Assembly (NCBI RefSeq): GCF_008806755.1
Contig: NZ_WAAU01000029.1
Coordinates: forward strand, 1 to 64,000
Origin: Tenacibaculum aiptasiae
Lineage (GTDB): Bacteria > Bacteroidota > Bacteroidia > Flavobacteriales > Flavobacteriaceae
Length of the DNA: 64,000 nucleotides
Direction of reading: 5' to 3'
Below the pieces are notes generated by a model. It saw only the letters and a list, made by a program, of their open reading frames with translations. It was not told the DNA's origin and ran no database searches. This document shows positions 50,634-58,840 of this stretch, piece by piece (position 1 is the stretch's first letter; every line of letters begins with the position of its first letter). A program made the position numbers and the translations under genes.

Positions 50634-50709
50634 GTCGGGGCGGCAGGATTCGAACCTGCGACCTCCGCGTCCCAAACGCGGCGCGATAACCGGGCTACGC
50701 TACGCCCCG
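50632..50709 (-). tRNA. tRNA-Pro (anticodon TGG)
   Basis: Minus-strand cloverleaf with acceptor CGGGGCG/CGCCCCG, anticodon arm CCGCG-TTTGGGA-CGCGG (anticodon TGG) and T arm GCAGG-TTCGAAT-CCTGC. Discriminator A and CCA (50632-50634) are encoded. Confidence 0.97.
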
Positions 50710-50725
50710 AATGATTATCGGGTTG

Positions 50726-50755
50726 CAAATGTATAAAAAATTCTTTGTTTACAAA
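50726..50755 (-). promoter_or_regulatory. Promoter of tRNA-Pro(TGG)
   Basis: Minus-strand TTTG (50752-50755) and TACATTTG (50726-50733), both perfect, with an 18-bp spacer, 16 bp upstream of the tRNA. Confidence 0.75.
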
Positions 50756-50835
50756 CAAAAAAAGTAAAAAAAAATAAATCTTTGTAAGATAGGCGTAATC
50801 TATCGTCTAATAGCGAAAATATATTTTAAAAAAAC

Positions 50836-50864
50836 TTGATATATTTTAAAAAAAATTACTTTTG
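50836..50864 (+). promoter_or_regulatory. trxB promoter
   Basis: TTG (50836-50838) and TACTTTTG (50857-50864) with an 18-bp spacer match the Bacteroidota -33/-7 consensus. The trxB start follows 22 bp after the -7 box. Confidence 0.75.
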
Positions 50865-50886
50865 TAATCATAAAATTTTTTAGAAG

Positions 50887-51825
50887 ATGGCAGAAAAAAT
50901 AAAATGTTTAATCATTGGGTCTGGGCCAGCAGGATATACTGCAGCAATATATGCAGCAAGAGCTGATATGAAACCAGTTATGTACACAGGAATGCAAATG
51001 GGAGGACAGTTAACTACAACTACTGAAGTTGATAACTTTCCTGGATATCCAAATGGAACTGATGGTACTGCAATGATGAATGATTTAAAAAATCAAGCAG
51101 AGCGTTTTGGAACTGACGTACGTTTTGGATTAGCTACTAAAGTGGAGTTTTCTAAAGAAGAAGGAGGAATTCATAAAGTAACTGTAGATGATTCAACAGA
51201 TTTAGAAGCAGAAACAGTTATTATCTCTACTGGAGCTACTGCAAAATATTTGGGACTAGAAAGCGAGCAACGTTTAATTGGTGGTGGAGTTTCTGCTTGC
51301 GCTACTTGTGATGGTTTCTTTTATAAAGGACAAGATGTTGTAGTTGTTGGAGCTGGAGATACAGCTGCAGAAGAGGCTACATACTTAGCTAACATATGTA
51401 ATAAAGTTACAATGTTAGTACGTAAAGATTATATGCGTGCTTCTAAAGCAATGCAACACCGTGTAAATAAAACAGAAAACATTACTGTAATGTATAATAC
51501 TGAAATTGATGAGGTATTAGGAGATAATGTTGTTGAAGGTGTACGTGCAGTAAACAACCAAACTGGTGATAAAGTTGATATTCCAGTAACTGGAGTATTC
51601 ATTGCAATTGGACATAAACCTAATACAGAATTATTTAAAGATGTATTAGATATGGACGAAACAGGATATTTAATAACGAAAGGTAAATCGACTAAAACAA
51701 ATTTACCAGGAGTATTTGCAGCAGGAGATGTACAAGATAAAGAATATCGTCAAGCGGTAACAGCAGCAGGTACAGGATGTATGGCGGCTTTAGATGCTGA
51801 GCGTTATTTAGGAGCTTTAGAATAA
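50887..51825 (+). CDS. trxB: Thioredoxin-disulfide reductase
   Basis: The 312-residue enzyme reduces thioredoxin with NADPH. It has FAD motif IIGSGPAGYTAAIYAA, redox pair CATCDG (about 139-142), NADPH motif VVVVGAGDTAAEEA with the typical HRR-like basic residues, and C-terminal GVFAAGDVQDKEYRQAVTAAGTG. Unlike the TrxR-like protein at 35214, all cofactor glycines are intact, so this is the housekeeping enzyme. It has its own promoter and terminator. Confidence 0.96.
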   Translation: MAEKIKCLIIGSGPAGYTAAIYAARADMKPVMYTGMQMGGQLTTTTEVDNFPGYPNGTDGTAMMNDLKNQAERFGTDVRFGLATKVEFSKEEGGIHKVTVDDSTDLEAETVIISTGATAKYLGLESEQRLIGGGVSACATCDGFFYKGQDVVVVGAGDTAAEEATYLANICNKVTMLVRKDYMRASKAMQHRVNKTENITVMYNTEIDEVLGDNVVEGVRAVNNQTGDKVDIPVTGVFIAIGHKPNTELFKDVLDMDETGYLITKGKSTKTNLPGVFAAGDVQDKEYRQAVTAAGTGCMAALDAERYLGALE

Positions 51826-51845
51826 AGTTCGGTTTTATATAAAAT

Positions 51846-51877
51846 AAAAAGCTTCCCAATTTGGGAAGCTTTTTTTA
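51846..51877. terminator. Bidirectional terminator after trxB
   Basis: AAAAAGCTTCCCAA / TTGGGAAGCTTTTTTT between trxB and the convergent DUF2306 gene; it overlaps the latter's stop. Confidence 0.88.
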
Positions 51878-53968
51878 TGGTTTTAATTGTTCAATCATTT
51901 TTTTGGCTTCAGGATTATCTGAATTTAATTTCAATGATTCTTCAAAAGCTTTCAGAGCTTCTTCATTCTTATTTAACTTTACCAAACTATTACCATAGTA
52001 ATTATAAATTCGATGCGTATAATATCCATGGTTTGGATATAATTTTAAATTGAGTTCAAAAAACTTTATAGCATCAGAATAGTTTCCTTTGTCAGCTAAT
52101 GATTGTCCATATTCATTAATCAAACGTTCAGAAATTGCATATTTTGAGTCTGTATTATATACGCTTTTTATAAATTCGATAATTTCATCAGCAGATTTTT
52201 CTGGAGAGAGTTCAGCAATCATTTTTCTATTCAACATAAGTTTTCTTATAATCCACCAATAACGCCAAGAAGGGGTTTTAGTTCTCTCAGAAAGTTTAGT
52301 GTGTGTTAGGTAATCTAGTTTCGTTTTATGAGCTATTACCACATTCTTCTTAGGTATAACTGTAATAAATTGCCCTGATTCATCCCATGAAGTATAAGCA
52401 TTTTCAAAATCTGGATTATCATAAAAACGCTCAAAAAGCCACCAAGAATATCCATAAGATTGTTGCATTGGACTTGAAATATCTCTCCGAACTCTACTCG
52501 TTACTGAATCTCTTGAAATAAATGTTGATGTAATTTTAGTAACCCATTTTTTAGAAAAAATTTGTTTTTCATTCCATTTCCCTTTTTGAAGTAAAAGTTG
52601 TCCTATTTTGGCCATATCACGCGTAGAAATATGAACTTGATAAGATGTAAACATCGATTTTTTTAAGTCTCTAGTTTGATTTTGGTTTTTGATATGCCAA
52701 TCTTCAAAACCTAGAGGAATTGCTAATTGGTTTTCAACTTCTCTGTGAAAGTGGTTTTTAGATTTATTTTCAAGAATATAGCTAGCAACATTGTAATCCC
52801 AATTATTTACCATAAAATAATCACCAGGTTTTACCATACCTCTTTTTCTAACTCTGGGAAAAGTATAAAAGTATCGTTGATTTTTAGGATATATAACTCC
52901 CGATGAAGAGGTAAGTAAGTTTTCAATACTTGCTTGCTTTTCAATAGGTAATAATCCGTTATATTCAGTAACATTATTAGTTCCAATGGTTTCGTGTAAA
53001 TTGATTGTGTTATTCTCTACATATTTTCCAAAAAGTAAGCTTACAATACCGTTTCTAGAATCTTTAATATCACTAATTTCAGAAACATCTCCGTATTCAT
53101 ATACTATCTTACCGTTTTCGAGCACCATCATACTCGTTGTTTCAGATTCGTTTTTTAAATAGTTATCTATTTCATTAAATTTTTCTGTAGTAAAATACGA
53201 GTCTTGATCAATAGTTTTCTTTTCTAAAGCAATTCCTTTAAAAGAAGGTTTGTTATAAAACCAAGTTTGGATACTAGTGTATGATAATATTACCATAACA
53301 ACAGCAATTGCAGCGCTTCCTTTTAAAATGGTTTCAATTTTATATTTTTTGTAGTAATAAAGCACAGTATCTTTTTTATGGACAATCAAATAAGCAACAA
53401 AAATATTAGGTATCCAACTTAACCATACGGAAATTCCATAAGCAAGGTCAAAGTTTCTAGTTGTTGAAATTAACAATGGTAACCAGAATCGTAAAGTAAC
53501 AGCAGCAAATGTTCCTGCATAGCTATAGGTCATATATTCTTTATGTGCTTCAATATTTCCTTTTCTTATAGTTTTATACCCCATGTAGGTTGCAACTATC
53601 CATATAAGAGCACCAAATGTGAATCCTATTTCTGTAGGTAATCCACCTCTGGCAAAAAAGCCAATATAAAATCCAACAGGTCCAGCAATGAAAATCGAGC
53701 CTACATAAATTTTACCAATTATTCTATGAAGCTTTATATATTTTTTTCTAATCTTTTCAGAAAATTGTATCCATCCAATCAGTAAAGCAATTCCTCCAAA
53801 AGTGATATGAACAAAAAATGAAATTTTATAAATTATACTGTTTAGTACTTCCTGAGGTTTCATTGCTAGTAAGTCTATAGGACCATCAGCTAAAAAATAT
53901 TTTAAGGGTCTTGTAATACCAATAAATAAACAAAGGCATATAAAAATAAGCCACAATAATCTCTTCAT
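51875..53968 (-). CDS. DUF2306 membrane domain - beta-lactamase-fold - TPR fusion, probable pseudoenzyme
   Basis: The 697-residue protein has an N-terminal DUF2306 region with about six transmembrane helices (1-200), another helix near 220, a class C beta-lactamase-type domain (about 255-580) and TPR repeats (about 610-697). In serine hydrolases of this type the SxxK nucleophile motif precedes LLxGKYVExG; here that stretch is IKDSRNGIVSLLFGKYVENN, with Asp303 and Asn306 in place of Ser and Lys. The fold is otherwise well kept, so it may be a sensor or binding protein. The LytTR gene lies just upstream. Confidence 0.82.
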   Translation of the reverse strand: MKRLLWLIFICLCLFIGITRPLKYFLADGPIDLLAMKPQEVLNSIIYKISFFVHITFGGIALLIGWIQFSEKIRKKYIKLHRIIGKIYVGSIFIAGPVGFYIGFFARGGLPTEIGFTFGALIWIVATYMGYKTIRKGNIEAHKEYMTYSYAGTFAAVTLRFWLPLLISTTRNFDLAYGISVWLSWIPNIFVAYLIVHKKDTVLYYYKKYKIETILKGSAAIAVVMVILSYTSIQTWFYNKPSFKGIALEKKTIDQDSYFTTEKFNEIDNYLKNESETTSMMVLENGKIVYEYGDVSEISDIKDSRNGIVSLLFGKYVENNTINLHETIGTNNVTEYNGLLPIEKQASIENLLTSSSGVIYPKNQRYFYTFPRVRKRGMVKPGDYFMVNNWDYNVASYILENKSKNHFHREVENQLAIPLGFEDWHIKNQNQTRDLKKSMFTSYQVHISTRDMAKIGQLLLQKGKWNEKQIFSKKWVTKITSTFISRDSVTSRVRRDISSPMQQSYGYSWWLFERFYDNPDFENAYTSWDESGQFITVIPKKNVVIAHKTKLDYLTHTKLSERTKTPSWRYWWIIRKLMLNRKMIAELSPEKSADEIIEFIKSVYNTDSKYAISERLINEYGQSLADKGNYSDAIKFFELNLKLYPNHGYYTHRIYNYYGNSLVKLNKNEEALKAFEESLKLNSDNPEAKKMIEQLKP

Positions 53969-54083
53969 TTTGATTGAATTTTAAGTTTTGATATTCCCAA
54001 AATAGAATCAAAAAATGTGTATTTAGTTATAAAAATTAGATAAGGTATAAAACCTGTTTTTTTTGGTTAAAATAAAGGCATGT

Positions 54084-54112
54084 GGTACGAAAATGTACTT
54101 TTTAGGTACGAA
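54084..54112 (-). promoter_or_regulatory. Direct repeats upstream of the DUF2306 gene (candidate LytTR sites)
   Basis: GGTACGAA occurs at 54084-54091 and 54105-54112, spaced 21 bp, with TGTAC midway (54094-54098). This phased array at the end of the LytTR gene, 116-144 bp upstream of the DUF2306 start, is a plausible LytTR or AraC-type binding site. Confidence 0.4.
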
Positions 54113-54114
54113 TT

Positions 54115-54855
54115 TTATAGACTCAAAAGATTGTTTTTATAGCTTTTTGAAACAGGTAGTTCTATTTGTGTTACAAAAATAGCATTGGCGTCTTTCCAAG
54201 ATTTAAAGTGTGTTGGATTGATTAAATGAGAACGATGAATTTGAATTAAGAAGTCAAAATCTGTTTGAATTTTTTTCAATGTACTTCTAATTAATTTCGT
54301 TTTTAATTCTTCATTTTCTAGATAAAAAATTTCTACATAATTCTGAGAGTTTGAAACACAAACTAATTCTGATTCTTTAATTTTTAGAAAATCTAATTTA
54401 TTAGTTCCTTTAATAACGATTTCCTTTGTTCCCTCTTTAGGAATTAGCTTTAATACATACTTTCTTGCGATAATAATAATCGGCGTAATAATTAGAATAA
54501 TATTGATGCTTATTTTTAAAAAAAAGTCGGGAAAGTAGTAAATCCCTTTAATTATGGGGCTTCTATAAAATGTGTATGTAATTATAGTATACAAAGTATA
54601 CATGATAAGGTACATGTAAACTTCATAAGATAACGACCATTTTTGTTCTTTACTAAATAGTTTTTTTTGAAGAATGCTTATTATAAAATAACTTATAAAT
54701 AGGGCTAGACTAAATCCTGTACTTACTTTTAGCCATATTTTTAAATCCATATAACCATGCTCAAAGGGTCTAGCAAAAATGCTAAACAGAAAGCCCCAAA
54801 TAGTTAAAACTATGGCTATAATAGTATGATGTTCTACAGATGGATTTAATTTCAT
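54115..54855 (-). CDS. Membrane-bound LytTR family DNA-binding regulator
   Basis: The 246-residue protein has four transmembrane helices (about 13-32, 44-62, 80-98, 115-135) and a C-terminal LytTR domain (about 150-246; SELVCVSNSQNYVEIFYLENEELK, then IQTDFDFLIQIHRSHLINPTHFKSW). It has no receiver domain, so it probably senses a membrane signal itself. It lies between two serine-hydrolase-fold genes and may control one or both. Confidence 0.9.
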   Translation of the reverse strand: MKLNPSVEHHTIIAIVLTIWGFLFSIFARPFEHGYMDLKIWLKVSTGFSLALFISYFIISILQKKLFSKEQKWSLSYEVYMYLIMYTLYTIITYTFYRSPIIKGIYYFPDFFLKISINIILIITPIIIIARKYVLKLIPKEGTKEIVIKGTNKLDFLKIKESELVCVSNSQNYVEIFYLENEELKTKLIRSTLKKIQTDFDFLIQIHRSHLINPTHFKSWKDANAIFVTQIELPVSKSYKNNLLSL

Positions 54856-54923
54856 CAGATTGTTTTGGTAAAATTCAAAAATACATTTTCTCAGGAATTT
54901 AAAAACTGTAATGAGCTATTTTG

Positions 54924-54960
54924 TTGTAACGTTTTTATGAAAGGAAAGTATATCTGTTTA
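54924..54960 (+). promoter_or_regulatory. ECF-type promoter of the serine hydrolase gene
   Basis: TTGTAACGTTTTTA (54924-54937) and AGTATATCTGTTTA (54947-54960), separated by 9 bp, are identical to the pair at 56429-56465. Core TGTAAC and GTATAT are 17 bp apart, the normal ECF -35/-10 spacing. The gene starts 19 bp downstream. Confidence 0.72.
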
Positions 54961-54979
54961 ATCAATTAAAAATCTTACT

Positions 54980-56434
54980 ATGATTAAATTACGATTTCAA
55001 AGAATAAAACAAGCATTGATATTTAGCTTTTGCTTATTGGCAATATTCACAGTTTATAGTCAAAGCAATCATTTAGCTCAAAAAAGAGAAATAGCCATAG
55101 ATAATTATATAAATGAGGTAACTAAAAAGTATGGAATTACAGGAACAGCAGTTGCAATACTTAAAGATGGGAAAGTTATTTATAAAAAGTACCAAGGAAA
55201 GTCTAATTTAGAATATAATATTCCTATTTCTGAACAGTCGTTGTTTAGAATGCATTCACTCTCTAAAATTTTTGTTTCAGTAGGTATATTTCAATTAATA
55301 GAGAAGAATAAAATCTCCTTAGAAGATAAGATTTCAAAATATTTAGAAGACTTACCACAAAGTTGGAAGCATATAAAAATTAAACATCTTTTATCGCATT
55401 CATCAGGTTTGCCAGATGTAATTGAATTAGAAAGTAATAGCGATGAAAAAGCTATTGCAGAAATTATTTATAAAAAAGAAAAAAGATTCAAACCTGGAGA
55501 TAAAGCGGATTATAACCAAACAAACTTTTGGTTGTTAAATAGAATCATAAGAAAGATTTCTAAAAGAGATTTCAAGGAATTTATTTTAAAAGACCAATTT
55601 GATAGCAATGATAAAGAAGCTAGATTTTCAAATATTCAAGAAATTATTCCACATCGAATATCAGAATATAAGCCTAATAAGAAAGGACAACTTAAAAATT
55701 TTTATTTCAAAGTTCCCGAGTATTTGTATGGAGCAGCTGGATTACACATAACATTAAATAAGTTTATTGAATGGGATAAAAAGTTGAATGATGAAAGTTT
55801 ATTAAAGATTAGTAGTAAGAAGAAAATGTTAGCACCCTTTATATATAAAAAAGGCAAAGGTTTTACAGAAGGAGGTTGGGATTTACAAAGCTTGAATGGT
55901 TTTTCAACTTACGGATTCAATGGAGGCGGCTTGGTAAATTATAGAAGAATTCCAAGCAAAAACTTGTCCATAATTTGGTTAACTAACGGTTATAGTATTC
56001 CTTATCCAATAGAACGAGTGACTAATGCTATTGCTGGATTGATAGATGAAAATTTAAAAGATGTAACTCCATTAGTTTTTAAATCGCTTAAAAAGAGTTT
56101 TTTATTAAAAAAAGAACAGTTAGCCTTAAGTGATTTTAGCAAAGTTAAAAAGCAGTATCCTTTTATTAATTATGAAAGTGTATTAAATAGTTTAGGATAT
56201 CAATTCATGAAGGAAAAGAAAATAAATAAAGCGATTTATGTTTTCAAGTTAAATACGAAAGAATATTCTAATTCAGCTAATACATTTGATAGTCTAGCGG
56301 AGGCTTATTTCATAAATAAAGAAAATAACAAGGCAAAAAAGAATTATGAAAAAGCTATTGCTTTGGGGGGAACAAGAGGAAATGCTAAAAAGATGTTGCA
56401 AAAAATTAATGAAATAAAAAGAAGTAATTTGTAA
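54980..56434 (+). CDS. Serine hydrolase (beta-lactamase class C fold) with TPR tail
   Basis: The 484-residue protein has a signal peptide (about 1-28), a class C beta-lactamase/D-aminopeptidase-type domain with nucleophile motif Ser93-Leu-Ser-Lys96 (MHSLSKIF), HLLSHSSGLPD, DYNQTNFWLLNRI (second motif, variant) and a C-terminal TPR pair (about 390-475; NSLGYQFMKEKKINKAIYVF). It probably acts on peptidoglycan, peptides or esters in the periplasm. Its promoter matches that of the ECF sigma operon downstream. Confidence 0.9.
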   Translation: MIKLRFQRIKQALIFSFCLLAIFTVYSQSNHLAQKREIAIDNYINEVTKKYGITGTAVAILKDGKVIYKKYQGKSNLEYNIPISEQSLFRMHSLSKIFVSVGIFQLIEKNKISLEDKISKYLEDLPQSWKHIKIKHLLSHSSGLPDVIELESNSDEKAIAEIIYKKEKRFKPGDKADYNQTNFWLLNRIIRKISKRDFKEFILKDQFDSNDKEARFSNIQEIIPHRISEYKPNKKGQLKNFYFKVPEYLYGAAGLHITLNKFIEWDKKLNDESLLKISSKKKMLAPFIYKKGKGFTEGGWDLQSLNGFSTYGFNGGGLVNYRRIPSKNLSIIWLTNGYSIPYPIERVTNAIAGLIDENLKDVTPLVFKSLKKSFLLKKEQLALSDFSKVKKQYPFINYESVLNSLGYQFMKEKKINKAIYVFKLNTKEYSNSANTFDSLAEAYFINKENNKAKKNYEKAIALGGTRGNAKKMLQKINEIKRSNL

Positions 56435-56465
56435 CGTTTTTAAAAAACAACAGTATATCTGTTTA
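56429..56465 (+). promoter_or_regulatory. ECF-type promoter of the sigma operon
   Basis: Same two 14-bp boxes with the same 9-bp spacer as at 54924-54960. The -35 box overlaps the stop codon of the serine hydrolase gene. It lies 25 bp before the sigma gene start, suggesting autoregulation. Confidence 0.72.
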
Positions 56466-56490
56466 TAAAAATCAACTAATACACAAAAAC

Positions 56491-57042
56491 TTGAATACAC
56501 TATCAGATAATGCATTAATGCTGAAAGTAAAAAACGGAGAGCACCATAAGCTAGGGTTATTGTACGAGCGGTATAAGAAACGATTGTTTGGTTACTTCTA
56601 TCATATGAATAAAGATGCCGGATTAAGTGAAGATTTAGTACAAAATGTGTTTGTAAGAGTTTTAAAATACAAGCATACGTACACAGAAGAAAGCAAATTT
56701 ATCACTTGGATTTTTCAAATAGCTCGAAATGAAGGTTATGATTATTACAGAAAGCAAAAAAAGCACCAACATCAAGATATTGATGAAGTAGGATATAACT
56801 TAAATCATTCGGATGATTTTCAGCAAAAAATGGAAGTTTTAGAAAAGAAAACAATTCTTAAAAGAGCTATGGAACAATTATCATCAGAGAAAAGAGAAGT
56901 TTTAACACTAAGTAAGTTTAAAGAATTAAAATATAAGGAGGTAGGAGAAATTATTGGATGTACAGAAGGAGCAGCAAGAACCAAAGTTCATAGAGCATTG
57001 TTTGAATTAAAAGAAATATACCTAACCTTAGAAAAAAGATAA
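56491..57042 (+). CDS. ECF RNA polymerase sigma factor
   Basis: The 183-residue protein has region 2 (LGLLYERYKKRLFGYFYHM, DLVQNVFVRVLKY, FITWIFQIARNEGYDYYRKQKK) and region 4 (RAMEQLSSEKREVLTLSKFKELKYKEVGEIIGCTEGAARTKVHRAL region). It starts with TTG at 56491, where the family consensus NTLSDNALMLKVK begins. It is followed after 1 bp by an anti-sigma-like gene and two DUF4097 genes. Probably drives both promoters at 54924 and 56429. Confidence 0.92.
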   Translation: MNTLSDNALMLKVKNGEHHKLGLLYERYKKRLFGYFYHMNKDAGLSEDLVQNVFVRVLKYKHTYTEESKFITWIFQIARNEGYDYYRKQKKHQHQDIDEVGYNLNHSDDFQQKMEVLEKKTILKRAMEQLSSEKREVLTLSKFKELKYKEVGEIIGCTEGAARTKVHRALFELKEIYLTLEKR

Positions 57043-57043
57043 T

Positions 57044-57838
57044 ATGATGAATTATAAAGAGTTTCAAGAAATGATGATGGATTATATTTCAGATAATTTA
57101 TCAATAGAGAATAGAAAAGTTTTTGAGGAATATTTAAAGAACAATCCACAACATCAAGAAGAGTTTGAACAAATGCAAGTTTTTTGGAGTGGAAGTGAAG
57201 AAGAAATTCCAGAGCCAAGCACAGCCATGGATGTGAAGTTTTATACCATGTTAAATGCCTCAGAAAAAGCTTCAAAAAAAGTATCTGTATTTAGCAAAAT
57301 TACTAGCCTTTTTGAAAATAGTTTTCCTAAACAATTGGCCTACACCTTGGCAATTTTAACAGTAGGTTTTTTTATAGGAAAGGAGTTAAATACAGAAAAA
57401 AAGCCTTTGATTGAAGAAGTAAAATATGCTCAGAAAGAAACAGAAAATGTACGTTCTCAATTAGTATTAGCATTATTAGAACAGCCTTCGGCCAATAAAA
57501 GATTACAAGCAGTAAATGAAGCAAACAAACTAAGTTCGGCTACTGAAACCGTTATTAAAGCATTGTTTACAACTTTAAATAAAGACGCAAATGTAAATGT
57601 AAGATTATCGGCAGTGGAAGCATTAGCAAATTATACAGATTTGTCAATGGTTAGAGAAGGTTTGATTGCTTCTATAGTACACCAAAAATCACCATTAGTA
57701 CAAATAGCATTAGCCGATTTAATGGTTGTGTTACAAGAAAAGAAAGCAGTAAAATCATTTGAAAAACTAATAGATGAAGAAGATGTTAATGAAGCTGCAA
57801 AAGAAAAAATGAAAGAAAGTATTCAACAAATAATTTAA
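57044..57838 (+). CDS. Anti-sigma-factor-like protein with HEAT-type repeats
   Basis: The 264-residue protein has a short N-terminal helical anti-sigma-like region (NYKEFQEMMMDYISDNLS, about 1-55) without Zn-binding Cys, one transmembrane helix (QLAYTLAILTVGFFIG, about 95-112) and a periplasmic domain of HEAT-like helices (NKDANVNVRLSAVEALANYTD). It should hold the sigma factor at the membrane and respond to an envelope signal. Start could be either ATG (57044 or 57047). Confidence 0.85.
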   Translation: MMNYKEFQEMMMDYISDNLSIENRKVFEEYLKNNPQHQEEFEQMQVFWSGSEEEIPEPSTAMDVKFYTMLNASEKASKKVSVFSKITSLFENSFPKQLAYTLAILTVGFFIGKELNTEKKPLIEEVKYAQKETENVRSQLVLALLEQPSANKRLQAVNEANKLSSATETVIKALFTTLNKDANVNVRLSAVEALANYTDLSMVREGLIASIVHQKSPLVQIALADLMVVLQEKKAVKSFEKLIDEEDVNEAAKEKMKESIQQII

Positions 57839-57919
57839 ATATGTATTTGATGTAAATGGCAAATCCTAGGCATGCTTTTTACTGAAATCAACCAAGTCAT
57901 TCATCAAAAATAAGTATTT

Positions 57920-58834
57920 ATGAAATTTTTAAAACCAATAATAGCAGGGATTGTATTATGTGGAATAACAACAATATCGGCACAGCGATATCAAAAAGAC
58001 AAAAAGCTTAAAAGTACTGAAACAATTACCAAAGAATTAGAATTTTCTAGAGTATCATCAGATAATATTCTAGTAGTAGATAATGTGTATGGATCAATAG
58101 ATGTAGAAGGGTATAACGGACGTACCGTTAAGTTGGAAGTTACGAAGATTATTTCAGCAGATACCAAAGAAGAATTAGCAAAAGGGAAAGAGGAAATAGG
58201 TGTGAAATCTGCCAAAAAAGATGATGCATTATATGTTTATTTAGATTCACCATATTCAAATTTCGATTTAAAAACGGGTAGTTTTGATCATAGAGAATTT
58301 AGCTTTAATTATAGAAGGAATTATAAACATCGTAAGAAGCGTATGTATAAATACACGCTAAACTATAAGATTAAAGTGCCTAAAAATGCGAGCATTGATA
58401 TAAAGGCAGTAAATAATGGAAATATTAAAGTAGCCAATGTACATGGTAAATTATTAATAGTAAAAAATATTAATGGAGCAATTGATATGACAAACGTATC
58501 AGGGAAAACCGATGTTAATGCTTTAAATGAAGATATTAATATTACTTATAGTAAAAACCCAACAGAGGAGAGTTGGTATCGTTCATTGAATGGAGATATT
58601 AATATAAAATTTAAAGATAATTTAGATGCAACAATTAGTTATAAAACAATGAATGGAGGTTTTTACACCAACTTTGATTTAGAAAAAACAACACCAAGGT
58701 TTAAAAAAGTAAAAGAGAGTAGAAAAAAAGGAACAAAATATAAGATAGCATCCAATAGGCATTTTAAAATAGGAAACGGAAATGTACATTTACATTTTGA
58801 TCAGTTAAATGGAGATGCAATAGTTAAAAATTAA
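57920..58834 (+). CDS. DUF4097 family beta-strand-repeat protein
   Basis: The 304-residue protein has a signal peptide (1-22, ending SAQ) and a right-handed beta-repeat domain with recurring DNVYGSIDVEGYNGRTVKLEV, NNGNIKVANVHGKL and NGDINIKF units, as in DUF4097/adhesin-like proteins. Probably periplasmic or surface-bound. It is part of the ECF operon (81 bp after the anti-sigma gene) and is paralogous to the next gene. Confidence 0.88.
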   Translation: MKFLKPIIAGIVLCGITTISAQRYQKDKKLKSTETITKELEFSRVSSDNILVVDNVYGSIDVEGYNGRTVKLEVTKIISADTKEELAKGKEEIGVKSAKKDDALYVYLDSPYSNFDLKTGSFDHREFSFNYRRNYKHRKKRMYKYTLNYKIKVPKNASIDIKAVNNGNIKVANVHGKLLIVKNINGAIDMTNVSGKTDVNALNEDINITYSKNPTEESWYRSLNGDINIKFKDNLDATISYKTMNGGFYTNFDLEKTTPRFKKVKESRKKGTKYKIASNRHFKIGNGNVHLHFDQLNGDAIVKN

Positions 58835-58840
58835 AAAAAA

